DNA of 64,000 bases. It comes from JAVEDQ01 sp963783105 (GTDB lineage: Bacteria; Actinomycetota; Actinomycetes; Frankiales; Frankiaceae). The number at the start of each line of letters is the position of its first letter. Positions within the stretch are counted from its first letter, which is position 1. The notes beneath the pieces are model-generated. The model was given only the letters and a program-made list of their open reading frames with translations, was not told where the DNA came from and made no database searches. The position numbers and the translations under genes were made by a program. This document shows, piece by piece, positions 16,878 through 24,985 of the stretch. The stretch is from NCBI GenBank assembly GCA_963783105.1, contig CAWAMI010000001.1:1-64000 (forward strand), given 5' to 3'.

Positions 16878-17675
16878 TCAGCCGGCGGTCCCGAGGTGCA
16901 GGATGACGAATCCCGTCATCCCCGCCTGACCCGGTCCACCGCCGGACCCCCTCACGTTCGGCGTCCCGCCGCCGGCGGCGCCCGGGTTGACGTCCAGCGG
17001 CACGCCCGATCCCGCTTGCGCGGGTCCGCCGCTACCTGGCTGACCTGCGCTACCCACCGCGACAGCGACGTTCGAGTCCGCATTGAAGACGTTGGAGTCG
17101 TTGCCGGCGGCGCCTGCGGCTCCGCCCGATCCGACTACCACTTGCCACACGTCACCGCTCTTCACGCTCGCCTGCGCACGGACGTATCCGCCCTGGCCAC
17201 CATCGGCGGTCGTCCCACCCGCGCCCCCGCCCCGGACCTCCACGACGATGCTCGTGACCCCGGCCGGGACCGTGAAGGTGGTGTCGACGGCGGACGTGTA
17301 GGTGACGACGCTCGGCGTCATCGGACCTTGCGCCCCGTCCCTGCCCGGCGCGCCGTCCCTGCCCGGGGCGCCGTCCTTGCCGGCAGCACCGGCCTGGCCC
17401 GGCGCTCCCCGAAGCCCCATGGGTCCCATCGGGCCTACCGGCCCTCGCTGGTTCCAGCTGATGGCGTTCTCATGCTTCGTGCAGTGACCCGCGAGCCCCG
17501 CCTTCGCGGGGTCGATGACGCGCAGGTAGCCGCCCGACTTCAACGCGCATCCGTGAAACAGCTTGGTCCCGGAGTCGGGGATGCTCGCGAGCGCGATGCC
17601 CCCCAGCCCGAGGATGCCGAGGGCCGCGAATGCGGCCACGATCCAGATCCGGGACTTGCGGCCGAACCAGCTCAT
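16878..17675 (-). CDS. Exported collagen-like (Gly-X-Y) protein
   Basis: A 265-residue protein. Residues 8-35 (SRIWIVAAFAALGILGLGGIALA) form a signal peptide or signal anchor. A short Cys-containing region with GCALKSGGYLRVIDPAKAG (the usual head of actinobacterial collagen-like proteins) follows, then a Gly-X-Y tract of about 14 triplets from GPVGPMGPMGLRGAPG to GAPGRDGAQGP, and a C-terminal glycine-rich beta domain (FTVPAGVTSIVVEVRGGGAGG). ATG 17675 is preceded by AGGGG. It probably forms a trimeric surface fibre. Related tails occur in glycine-rich tail-fibre-like proteins. It lies directly downstream of the large secreted protein at 17910, on the same strand. Confidence 0.85.
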   Translation of the reverse strand: MSWFGRKSRIWIVAAFAALGILGLGGIALASIPDSGTKLFHGCALKSGGYLRVIDPAKAGLAGHCTKHENAISWNQRGPVGPMGPMGLRGAPGQAGAAGKDGAPGRDGAPGRDGAQGPMTPSVVTYTSAVDTTFTVPAGVTSIVVEVRGGGAGGTTADGGQGGYVRAQASVKSGDVWQVVVGSGGAAGAAGNDSNVFNADSNVAVAVGSAGQPGSGGPAQAGSGVPLDVNPGAAGGGTPNVRGSGGGPGQAGMTGFVILHLGTAG

Positions 17676-17909
17676 CGGTTCCCCTCGATCGGCGCGACAG
17701 GCAGGCGATGCGGCGGGGCGCCTATCGGACAGCGCCAACCGACCGACGACGGCCGGAGAAAGCCGGAACGAATGATCCGCCCCGAGAAGTACTTGTCAAC
17801 GCAAACTTTTCGGACCATTGGCGGCAGCCTCGGGCCAAACCGGACGCGGTTCATCCCGCGTCGGACCTCGCCGGACGTCGTCTCCGGCGTCAGCCGAGCC
17901 GCACAGCCC

Positions 17910-20258
17910 TCACAGCGTCACCGCGTGCCACACCGGGTCGCCGGCCACCCGCACGAGCAGGTCGTACAACCCGCGCTTCGGCGGCGCTCCCTTCCAGGTC
18001 GCCAAGTAGGACCCGCCGGCGCCATCGCTCTTGCCGCGGTCGGCGTAGGTGAAGGGCGCACCACGCAGGTCCTTCACCGGCCGCGGCCCGCAGGACGTCG
18101 CGGGCGTCGCCGAGTGCGGCACCACGCACATCGCCTGCACTCCGATGCCCGGCAGCGACTTGTTGGCACCCTTGAAGTCCAGCAGCTTCAACAGCACCTG
18201 CGGCGAAGCGCCGGTCTTCGCCAGCTTCTGCACGCGGTAGGTCACGAGAGCCGTGCTCGTGGTGGTCACGGTGTTGCCGGCGGTGTCGGTCGCGACGAGC
18301 GAGATCGTCCGGCGCCCCGGCCCCGAAGTCCCGAGCTGGGCGCCAGGCGCCTTCGGCTGCGGTGCCCCCGCATTGATCGCGACCGTTGCCGCGCAGCGAC
18401 CCTTCGTCATCCCGGAGAGCGCGTCCGAGCAGCCGTACGACACCGGCACGCTCTGCCCGACGACGTAGGTCGCGCCATTCCCCACCGAGAGCTTCGACAG
18501 CGGCCGCGTCGCGTCGTAGTTGAGCTGGAACGCCGACTGCTCGGATACGTTGCCGGCCTGATCGGTGCAGCTGCCGACGAGCGTCACGCCTGCGGCATCG
18601 ACCGGGCCGCTGCTCCCCGCCGGCGGGTAGGTCCGCGACGAGCAGCTCGCGATGCCGGAGCCGTCGTCCGAGCCGGTCCACGTCACCGAGACCGGTGAGC
18701 GGTACCAGTTGTTCGCATCCGGCGCCCGGCTCGGCACCCCGACGACGCCGGTCGGCGGCTCCCACTCCCGGTTCACGGTCACGGTGCTCGACGACGAGTT
18801 GCCGGCGACGTCCTCGCAGCTGCCGGTCACGGTCGAGCTGAAGCCGCCCTCGGGCACGACCTGGTCCGGCGACACGCTCGACGGCACCACCCCGGACTGC
18901 GCGTCCGTGCAGCTCGTGTGCACGCGGAAACCCTGGTTCGTCCACCCGCCCGTGTACGGCTTGCCGTCGTCGGTGGTGATCGACATGGCCAGGACCGGGT
19001 TCGTGACGTCCACCGTCCAGCTCATCGGCGGGCTCTGCGCGCTCTGGCCGGCGACGCTGGAGGTGGCGACGAACGTGTAGGTCCCCTGGGCGAACGTCGT
19101 GTTCGCACGGCAGTTGTAGGCGCCGTCGTCAGCGGGCGGCGAGCTGCAGACGGGGCGCAGCTGCCCGCCGGTCGTCTCGTAGAAGGTCACCACCGAACCG
19201 GGCTGGGTGGTGCCGGTCCACCTCAGGTTCCCGTCACGGCTGATGTGGTCGGTGTCGGACACCCCGGTGTCCGCCGCCGCGATCGTCACCGTCGGGGCGA
19301 TGGCGCTGACGACGTTGATGGGCGCGTAGTCCCGGCCACCACCCCAGTAGGACTTGCAGAGATGGATCTGTACCGACGACCGCCGTTCGCCGAGCCCGGG
19401 GTCGTTGAGGTTGGTGTTCTCGAACCCGATGTCGTCGTCGTCCACCCAGTCCGGCAGGCCGAGCGCCTCCCGGCAGCGGTCCCGGCTCAGTTCGGACGTC
19501 GTGAAGGCGACGTCGCGCAGCACCTTCTGGTTCAGCGTCCCCTTGTAGAAGACCGCGCAGAAGTAGAGGTAGCCCGAACCGGTCCAGCCGGCGTTCAGAT
19601 CCACCTGGTCGTCGCGGTTGTTCACCGGGTAGTTCGGGTCGGCGCAGCCGGTGATGCCGGGGGTGAGATACGGACCGGCGACACCGAGGTCGGCCATCGG
19701 GTTCGGATTGCCCTCCGGCGACCAGTTCACGCAGAGATAGACGTGCTCGCCGCCCTCGGTGTCCTCGTTGAGGTCCTGCGCCTTGCGGGTGTAGCCGTCC
19801 GGGCAGGCGGGCTTGGCGTCGACCCGGTTGTGCACCAACTGGAAGGCGGTGATGACGGGCTTGGTCGTCGCGTCCCCGTCGCAGGTCCGGTTCACGCGGA
19901 TCGACGAGACGGCGTTGGGACCGAGGTCGGTCTGCGCGAGCGAGTGCGGGCCTTCGCCGAAGACCGTCATGCAGCGGCTCGTGTAGTTCGCCCCGTTGTA
20001 GAGGGCGATCGCGCCGTGCGAGTACAGGACGAGCGACGTCGCGGCGTTGTCGGCGCCGAGCGTCGCCATGTCCGGCACATCGCCGTAGATCTGCACGCCC
20101 CGCGGGAACGTCGTGCCACCCACGTCGATCGAGCCCGTGACGATCGAGGCGACCGGCGGCGGTGAGGCCGCGGGGTCCGCCGAGGCCGCCGCCGGGAGGG
20201 CCGCGACCGCCATCGTCGTCAGCAACGCCCACACCACGAGCAGGCAGATCTTCCGCAT
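17910..20258 (-). CDS. Large secreted protein with crystallin-like and Ig-like domains
   Basis: A 782-residue exported protein. The signal peptide MRKICLLVVWALLTTMAVAALPAAASA is cleaved near residue 28. Residues about 40-110 (GVQIYGDVPDMATL, then AIALYNGANYTSRCMTVFGEG) resemble a beta/gamma-crystallin or inhibitor-I36 fold. The second half has repeated Ig-like units with paired cysteines, each with a DVTNPVLAM, GSCEDVAGNSSSST or GSCTDQAGNVSEQ type motif. No enzyme motif is seen. ATG 20258 begins the signal peptide. It is divergent from the SARP gene across 136 bases holding an inverted repeat, and may be co-regulated with the collagen-like gene downstream. Role: cell-surface or extracellular structural or binding protein. 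Confidence 0.8.
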   Translation of the reverse strand: MRKICLLVVWALLTTMAVAALPAAASADPAASPPPVASIVTGSIDVGGTTFPRGVQIYGDVPDMATLGADNAATSLVLYSHGAIALYNGANYTSRCMTVFGEGPHSLAQTDLGPNAVSSIRVNRTCDGDATTKPVITAFQLVHNRVDAKPACPDGYTRKAQDLNEDTEGGEHVYLCVNWSPEGNPNPMADLGVAGPYLTPGITGCADPNYPVNNRDDQVDLNAGWTGSGYLYFCAVFYKGTLNQKVLRDVAFTTSELSRDRCREALGLPDWVDDDDIGFENTNLNDPGLGERRSSVQIHLCKSYWGGGRDYAPINVVSAIAPTVTIAAADTGVSDTDHISRDGNLRWTGTTQPGSVVTFYETTGGQLRPVCSSPPADDGAYNCRANTTFAQGTYTFVATSSVAGQSAQSPPMSWTVDVTNPVLAMSITTDDGKPYTGGWTNQGFRVHTSCTDAQSGVVPSSVSPDQVVPEGGFSSTVTGSCEDVAGNSSSSTVTVNREWEPPTGVVGVPSRAPDANNWYRSPVSVTWTGSDDGSGIASCSSRTYPPAGSSGPVDAAGVTLVGSCTDQAGNVSEQSAFQLNYDATRPLSKLSVGNGATYVVGQSVPVSYGCSDALSGMTKGRCAATVAINAGAPQPKAPGAQLGTSGPGRRTISLVATDTAGNTVTTTSTALVTYRVQKLAKTGASPQVLLKLLDFKGANKSLPGIGVQAMCVVPHSATPATSCGPRPVKDLRGAPFTYADRGKSDGAGGSYLATWKGAPPKRGLYDLLVRVAGDPVWHAVTL

Positions 20259-20347
20259 GTGTCCCCCGACCCCGCCGTCAGCGGCCACCGATGCGGGGCC
20301 GCTGGGGAGAACGCGCACTCCCGCGGGACATTGCGCCCTACGATCGT

Positions 20348-20360
20348 TAACGCCGCGTTA
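20348..20360. promoter_or_regulatory. TAACG inverted repeat between divergent genes
   Basis: TAACGCCGCGTTA is an inverted repeat with 5-base arms and a 3-base centre, 35 bases before the SARP start and about 90 bases before the secreted-protein start. It is a candidate operator. Confidence 0.45.
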
Positions 20361-20394
20361 GGGGACGGACGCGCGAGGTTTCGGGGGGCGCCGG

Positions 20395-23283
20395 GTGACT
20401 TCGCACGGCGTCACCGCGTCTCCCGGCTCCGATACGTCGCAGCCGGGCCGTCCGGGCCGGCCGGGCCGGCCTGGCCAGCCGACCCCCTCGGTCCGGCTGC
20501 ACCTCGCCCTGCTCGGCGGGTTCCGGGCGACGATCGACGACGAACCGGTCCGCGGCTTCCTCTCCGTCAAGGCGACGGCTCTGCTGGCCTACCTCGCCGC
20601 CGCCGACGGCCCCGCGCCGCGCAGCCTGCTCGCCGCGATGTTCTGGGGCGGGCTGGACGACGAGGCCGCCCGCCTCAACCTCCGTCAGGTCCTGCACAAC
20701 CTGCGTCGGCTGGTGGGCGAGCACCTCTCCATCTCCCGGACCAGCGTCGCCTTCCTCCACTCCGAGCGCACGCAGGTGGACGTCCGCGAACTCGCCGCCG
20801 GACGCTGCGCCGAGATCCCGACGGGCGAGTTCCTCGCCGGCGTCACGCTGCCGGACGCCCCCGAGTTCGACGACTGGGTCCGCACCGAGCGGGAGCGCTA
20901 CCGCCGGCTCGCCGTGGCGGCCCTCGCGGACCGCGCCGCCGAGACCGACCCGGTCACAGCGATCGGCCAGCTGGAGCGGCTGCTCGCGCTCGACCCGTGG
21001 GACGAGCCGGCCCTGCGTCGTCTGCTCACGCTGCTGCTCGACACCGGCCGCCGCGGCGCCGCGCTGGCCCGCTACGAGACGTTCCGCCGGCGCCTCGCCG
21101 ACGAACTCGGCATCGATCCCGACCCGGACACCGCGCGCCTCGCCGCCCGACTGCGCGCGGACGAGCCCCGCCCGCCCCGGGTGCGAGCGCCGCTCCCCGT
21201 TCCGCCGACCCGGCTCATCGGACGCGCGCGTCAGGTGGGGGACCTCGAACGGCTGCTCCGCACGCCCGAGCACCGGCTGGTCACCCTCGTCGGCCCGGGC
21301 GGGGTCGGCAAGACCCGCCTCGCGCTCGAGGTCGCGCACCGCATCGCCGCGTCGTCGACGGGGACGCGGGCGGACGCCTTCCCCGACGGCGTGGTCCTGG
21401 TGACGCTGGACAGCGTGGCGGAGCCCGCCCTCGTCGCCCCCGCGATCCTCGCCGCCCTCGGTCGGCCGGACGCCACCCCCGACCCGGGAGCCGCGGTGCG
21501 CGACGCGCTGCACAGCCGTCGGATGCTGCTCGTCCTCGACAACCTCGAGCACGTCCTCGACGTCGCCCCCCGGCTCGCGGACCTGCTGACCGCGTGCCCC
21601 GGGCTGCGTCTGCTCGTCACCAGCCGGGCCACGCTGCACGTGCGCAGCGAGACGGTGGTCGACCTCGCGCCGCTGCCCGTCCCCGACCTCGACCGCCTGC
21701 CGGACGCCGACGCGCTGGCCGACGTCCCGGCCGTCGAGCTGCTCGTGGAACGGGTCCGACGCCAGTCGCCCGAGTTCGCGGTCTCCGCGTCGAACGCCCG
21801 AGCCGTCGCCGAGCTCTGCGTCCGCCTCGACGGGCTGCCGCTGGCCCTCGAACTCGCCGCCGGGCGAGCTCGCGTCTACGGACCCGAGGCGCTCGTCCGG
21901 CTGCTCGCGCATGACACCCGGCTCCTCGCCGACGGACCCGTCGACCTGCCCGGCCGGCACCGCAGCCTGCACGCGACGCTGGCCTGGGGCTACGCCCTGC
22001 TCACGCCCGACGAGCAGACGCTGCTGCGCCGGCTCGCCGTCTTCCCCGGCGGCTGGACGGTGGACGCGGCCGACGCGGTCTGCGGCGACCCGGACCGCGA
22101 CGGCAACACCGACGGCGCCGCGTTCACGCTCGTCCCCCGGCTCCTCGCGCAGAGCATGCTCCGGGCCACCCCGGCCGACGACGGCAGCCCGCGCTTCACG
22201 ATGCTCCGGACGATCCGCGACTTCGCCGCGACCCAGCTCGACGACGCCGGCGAGACGCTCGACCTGCGGCGGCGGCACGCCGAGCACTTCCGGGCCCTGA
22301 CGGTCGGCCTCGCCCCCGAGCTGCACGGCCCCGGTCAGGTCGCCGCCCTGAACCGGCTGGCGGCCGAGGGCGAGAACCTCCATCGCGCCCTGACCACCTT
22401 CCTCGACAGCGGCTCGCCGGGCTCGGCGGCGGAGCTGGCCTGGTCCCAGTGGTGGTTCTGGTACATCCGCGCGCACTACGCGGAGGGGCTTCGCGCGATG
22501 GACGCCGTCCTCGCCGCCGGAGACCGTCTCGACGGCCTCGCCCGCGCCCGCGCCTGCACGGTCGCCGGGCTGATGAGCTACCCGCTCGGACGATTCGACC
22601 GGGCGCGCGGGCTGCTCGACGACGCGATCGCCGGGGCCCGGTCCCTCGGAGCGGACGACGTCCTCGCCGTGGCCCTGCTCGCCCGCGGGCACCTCGCGGT
22701 CAGCACCGGCGACGCCGCCTCGGCGCGAAGCGTCCTGCCGGAGAGCCGGGAGCTGTTCCTCGCGAGGGGCAACCCGCTCGGCGCGGGCATCGCCCTGCTC
22801 GGACTCGTGCACGTACCGCTCGGGACGGGCGACATCGTCGCGGTCCGCGCGATCCTCGACGAGGCGGATCGGCTCGTCCGCCGGGCGGCGGCGCCCTTCG
22901 GCATCGTGGCGGCGCTGGGGGTGCGGGTGCTGCTGTCGGCGGTCGTCGGCGAGCCGGTCGAGGCGGCCCGCGCGGCCCGCGAGTCGCTGCCGCTGTGCGC
23001 CGAGCTCGGCGACCTGTTCGCCATCGGGTACGCGCTGCTCGGCGTGGCGGGCGGGCTGGCCGCCGAGGGCGACGGCGAGAACGCGCTCCGCCTGTTCGGC
23101 GCGGAGGAGGCGCTGCGCGAGCTCACCGGCACCCCGCTGCTCTACGCCACCAGCCGCGACCTCTACGCCGCCCAGCTGGCCGCCATCCGGGACGCGTTGC
23201 CCGCCGACGTCGTCACCCGCCGTTGGCAGGAGGGCCGGGACCTCTCGCTCGCCGAGGCCCTCGTACTGGCCGAGCAGTCGTAA
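20395..23283 (+). CDS. SARP-family regulator with BTAD and NB-ARC domains
   Basis: A 962-residue AfsR-like regulator. Residues 34-110 (LHLALLGGFRATIDDEPVRG onward) form the OmpR-like DNA-binding domain; residues 115-265 are the bacterial transcriptional activation domain (BTAD) ending in the typical YETFRRRLADELGIDPDP. An NB-ARC-like ATPase follows with LIGRARQ, Walker A GPGGVGKTRLALEVA near 300 and Walker B RMLLVLDNLEHVLDV near 380. The remaining 400 residues are helical TPR-like repeats. It begins with a Gly/Pro/Arg linker. Such proteins activate secondary metabolism or secreted-protein genes. The divergent secreted protein is a candidate target. It converges on hepT with an 8-base gap. Confidence 0.9.
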   Translation: MTSHGVTASPGSDTSQPGRPGRPGRPGQPTPSVRLHLALLGGFRATIDDEPVRGFLSVKATALLAYLAAADGPAPRSLLAAMFWGGLDDEAARLNLRQVLHNLRRLVGEHLSISRTSVAFLHSERTQVDVRELAAGRCAEIPTGEFLAGVTLPDAPEFDDWVRTERERYRRLAVAALADRAAETDPVTAIGQLERLLALDPWDEPALRRLLTLLLDTGRRGAALARYETFRRRLADELGIDPDPDTARLAARLRADEPRPPRVRAPLPVPPTRLIGRARQVGDLERLLRTPEHRLVTLVGPGGVGKTRLALEVAHRIAASSTGTRADAFPDGVVLVTLDSVAEPALVAPAILAALGRPDATPDPGAAVRDALHSRRMLLVLDNLEHVLDVAPRLADLLTACPGLRLLVTSRATLHVRSETVVDLAPLPVPDLDRLPDADALADVPAVELLVERVRRQSPEFAVSASNARAVAELCVRLDGLPLALELAAGRARVYGPEALVRLLAHDTRLLADGPVDLPGRHRSLHATLAWGYALLTPDEQTLLRRLAVFPGGWTVDAADAVCGDPDRDGNTDGAAFTLVPRLLAQSMLRATPADDGSPRFTMLRTIRDFAATQLDDAGETLDLRRRHAEHFRALTVGLAPELHGPGQVAALNRLAAEGENLHRALTTFLDSGSPGSAAELAWSQWWFWYIRAHYAEGLRAMDAVLAAGDRLDGLARARACTVAGLMSYPLGRFDRARGLLDDAIAGARSLGADDVLAVALLARGHLAVSTGDAASARSVLPESRELFLARGNPLGAGIALLGLVHVPLGTGDIVAVRAILDEADRLVRRAAAPFGIVAALGVRVLLSAVVGEPVEAARAARESLPLCAELGDLFAIGYALLGVAGGLAAEGDGENALRLFGAEEALRELTGTPLLYATSRDLYAAQLAAIRDALPADVVTRRWQEGRDLSLAEALVLAEQS

Positions 23284-23291
23284 CCGATAGG

Positions 23292-23708
23292 TCAGGCCGC
23301 GCGCAGCATCTCCGCGATCACGGCGACGAACTGCTCGAGATCCGAGAGATCGTCCAGCTGCTCGGCGACCACCGCGTCATCGACGGCGACGTAGTTGTGC
23401 ACAAGGACGTTGCGGAACCCGACGGCCTTCCGCAACGCCTGAGCGAGTTCAGGCGTCAGCAGGCCGTGGCTGCCCAGCAGCGACATCGCATCGCCGTTGG
23501 TGTCTGGCGGCCCCCAGCCTTCGGATGCGCAGACATGCTGAGCGATGTCGATGCACGCCTCGATCGCCGTCACGAACGTGTACTTGATCCCCGCCGACCA
23601 CAGCGGATCCCTGCGTCGCGCTTCGCCCGCCGCGGACTCCGCGTGCAGGATCGCCAGCCTGTCCGTGACCGCCCGGAGCAGACGCAGCAGACGTAGCTCA
23701 TCAACCAC
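23292..23708 (-). CDS. hepT: HepT-type RNase toxin
   Basis: A 138-residue HEPN-fold protein. The catalytic motif RX4HXY is intact in RNVLVHNY near residue 105, and the helical frame (AILHAESAAGEARR, EACIDIAQHVC) fits the family. GTG 23708 overlaps the mntA stop by 8 bases. In characterised HepT-MntA pairs the toxin is neutralised by AMPylation of the motif tyrosine by MntA. Both the Tyr and the partner are present here, so the pair is presumably functional. Confidence 0.9.
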   Translation of the reverse strand: MVDELRLLRLLRAVTDRLAILHAESAAGEARRRDPLWSAGIKYTFVTAIEACIDIAQHVCASEGWGPPDTNGDAMSLLGSHGLLTPELAQALRKAVGFRNVLVHNYVAVDDAVVAEQLDDLSDLEQFVAVIAEMLRAA

Positions 23709-24105
23709 GGGCGCGGCTCTCGAGGAACTCCTGATGCGCGCGCTCCAGACGCGGGCGCTCGTCCGAGTAGATCTTTCGTGTCGTCGCGAGCCACCGCACC
23801 CGCTCGCCCGGGTCGTCATCCAAGACGAGCCGCCCCTCGAGGGCCACCCGCCCTGCCAGCTCCAGGGGCGCGTGGTTGAGGACCAGCAGATCGACGCCTT
23901 CGGGGAGCTCGATCTCAAAGGCCGCGGGCGCGGGCTCCGGCCACCATGCCGCGAGATCGACGTCGGAGCCGTGCCGGGCGGCACCCGTCGCGCGACTGCC
24001 GTGCAAGAAGGCGAAGCGGGCGCCACTACGGCGCAGACGGCCGACCGCTCCCTCGATCAGCACGTCCGCCGGCACGCCGGCGATTGTCCCCCTTGTGGAG
24101 GTCAT
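23701..24105 (-). CDS. mntA: MntA-type nucleotidyltransferase antitoxin
   Basis: A 134-residue minimal nucleotidyltransferase. FLHGSRATGAARHGSDVDLAAW gives the GSX10DXD signature near residue 35, with the further acidic residue expected at LLVLNH...L downstream. It acts as antitoxin by transferring AMP to HepT. I chose ATG 24105 (MTSTRGTIAG) because AGAGGA lies close upstream; the frame is open to 24156. It is transcribed before hepT and divergent from the vapB2 promoter, sharing an 81-base control region rich in GCATGATGC-type repeats. Confidence 0.88.
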   Translation of the reverse strand: MTSTRGTIAGVPADVLIEGAVGRLRRSGARFAFLHGSRATGAARHGSDVDLAAWWPEPAPAAFEIELPEGVDLLVLNHAPLELAGRVALEGRLVLDDDPGERVRWLATTRKIYSDERPRLERAHQEFLESRARG

Positions 24106-24149
24106 CCGTCCTCTGACCCGCTGACCGACAAGGCCGCAATCCCTACGGC

Positions 24150-24183
24150 GCATCATGATGCACTAGCATGATGCTATGATGCC
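24150..24183. promoter_or_regulatory. vapBC2 promoter with palindromic operator cluster
   Basis: GCATCATGATGC at 24150-24161 is a perfect palindrome; GCATGATGC follows at 24166-24174 and TATGATGCC at 24175-24183. TATGAT (24175-24180) is a -10 box 6 bases before GTG 24187, so the mRNA is likely leaderless and the repeats are well placed for VapBC autorepression. They may also affect the divergent mntA-hepT. Confidence 0.65.
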
Positions 24184-24186
24184 GCG

Positions 24187-24436
24187 GTGCGCACCACGGT
24201 CAACATCGACGACGGGCTCCTGACAGCAGCCAAGGAGATCGCCGCCCGCAACCGGCGATCACTTGGGAGACGTCCTCGACGACGCCCTTCGCGTGTTCCT
24301 CGCCCGGTCGACCGTCTCGGGTGGCGCGCGCGACGTGCGTCTGCCGACGTTCGGGGGCAGCGGGCTGCAGCCCGGGGTCGACCTGGAGGACAAGGACGCG
24401 CTGGCCGACCTGCTGGACGACAGTGCTCCTCGCTGA
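24187..24436 (+). pseudogene. VapB-type antitoxin 2, frameshifted
   Basis: GTG 24187 opens VRTTVNIDDGLLTAAKEI and AARNRRSLG, a standard ribbon-helix-helix antitoxin start. At 24265-24268 (GGGA) the reading frame slips by one base; the next frame continues DVLDDALRVFLA, then VRLPTFGGSGLQPGVDLEDK and ADLLDDSAPR, and stops at 24436, overlapping vapC2 by 14 bases. The frame-corrected protein would be about 83 residues, the family length. As written the protein keeps the DNA-binding half and loses the toxin-binding half. Sequencing error in a G run is possible; otherwise vapC2 lacks its own antitoxin. Confidence 0.75.
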
Positions 24437-24851
24437 CGTCAACATCTTCATCTACGCGCACCGGCCCGAGAGCCCACGCTTCGACGAGCATGCGGCATGG
24501 CTGCAGCAGGCGCTGACCGCGGACGAGCCGTTCGGGGTGAGCGAGCAGGTCCTCGCTTCGTTCCTGCGCATCGTCACCAACCACCGCGTCTACCGCGAGC
24601 CGACCCCCTCGACGATCGCCCTCGACTTCTGCAGTGCGGTGCTCGGCGCCCCTGCCGCTGTCCCGATCCGACCCTCGGTCCGGCACTGGGAGCTGTTCGA
24701 CTCGCTGTGCCGAACCGTCGGCGCACGCGGCAACGTGGTGCCGGACGCCTTCCTGGCCGCTCTGGCCATCGAGCACGGGGCGACCTGGGTCACGACCGAT
24801 CACGGATTCGCGCGCTTCCCCGGGCTGCGCTGGCAGACCCCCCTGCAGTAG
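24423..24851 (+). CDS. VapC-type PIN-domain toxin 2
   Basis: A 142-residue PIN toxin related to VapC1 at 13596. Active-site acids: Asp in LLADVNIFIYAH (residue 4), Glu in GVSEQVLASFLRIV near 42, Asp in VPDAFLAALAIEHG near 105 and Asp in VTTDHGFARFPGL near 124. The start is GTG 24423, inside the last codons of vapB2. The catalytic set is complete although the cognate antitoxin gene is frameshifted, so either the shift is an error, another VapB covers it, or expression is lost. Confidence 0.88.
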   Translation: MLLADVNIFIYAHRPESPRFDEHAAWLQQALTADEPFGVSEQVLASFLRIVTNHRVYREPTPSTIALDFCSAVLGAPAAVPIRPSVRHWELFDSLCRTVGARGNVVPDAFLAALAIEHGATWVTTDHGFARFPGLRWQTPLQ

Positions 24852-24985
24852 CGGACGGCGTTTCGCTGTCCGGCCGGAACGCGATCCGCGAATAACACGC
24901 GCTACCCGATTCACACGTTGGGGACCTCAGCCGACAGGGTCCGTGTTCCGATGCTCGTGGTTCCGACATTCGGGCGAGGGGGGTC

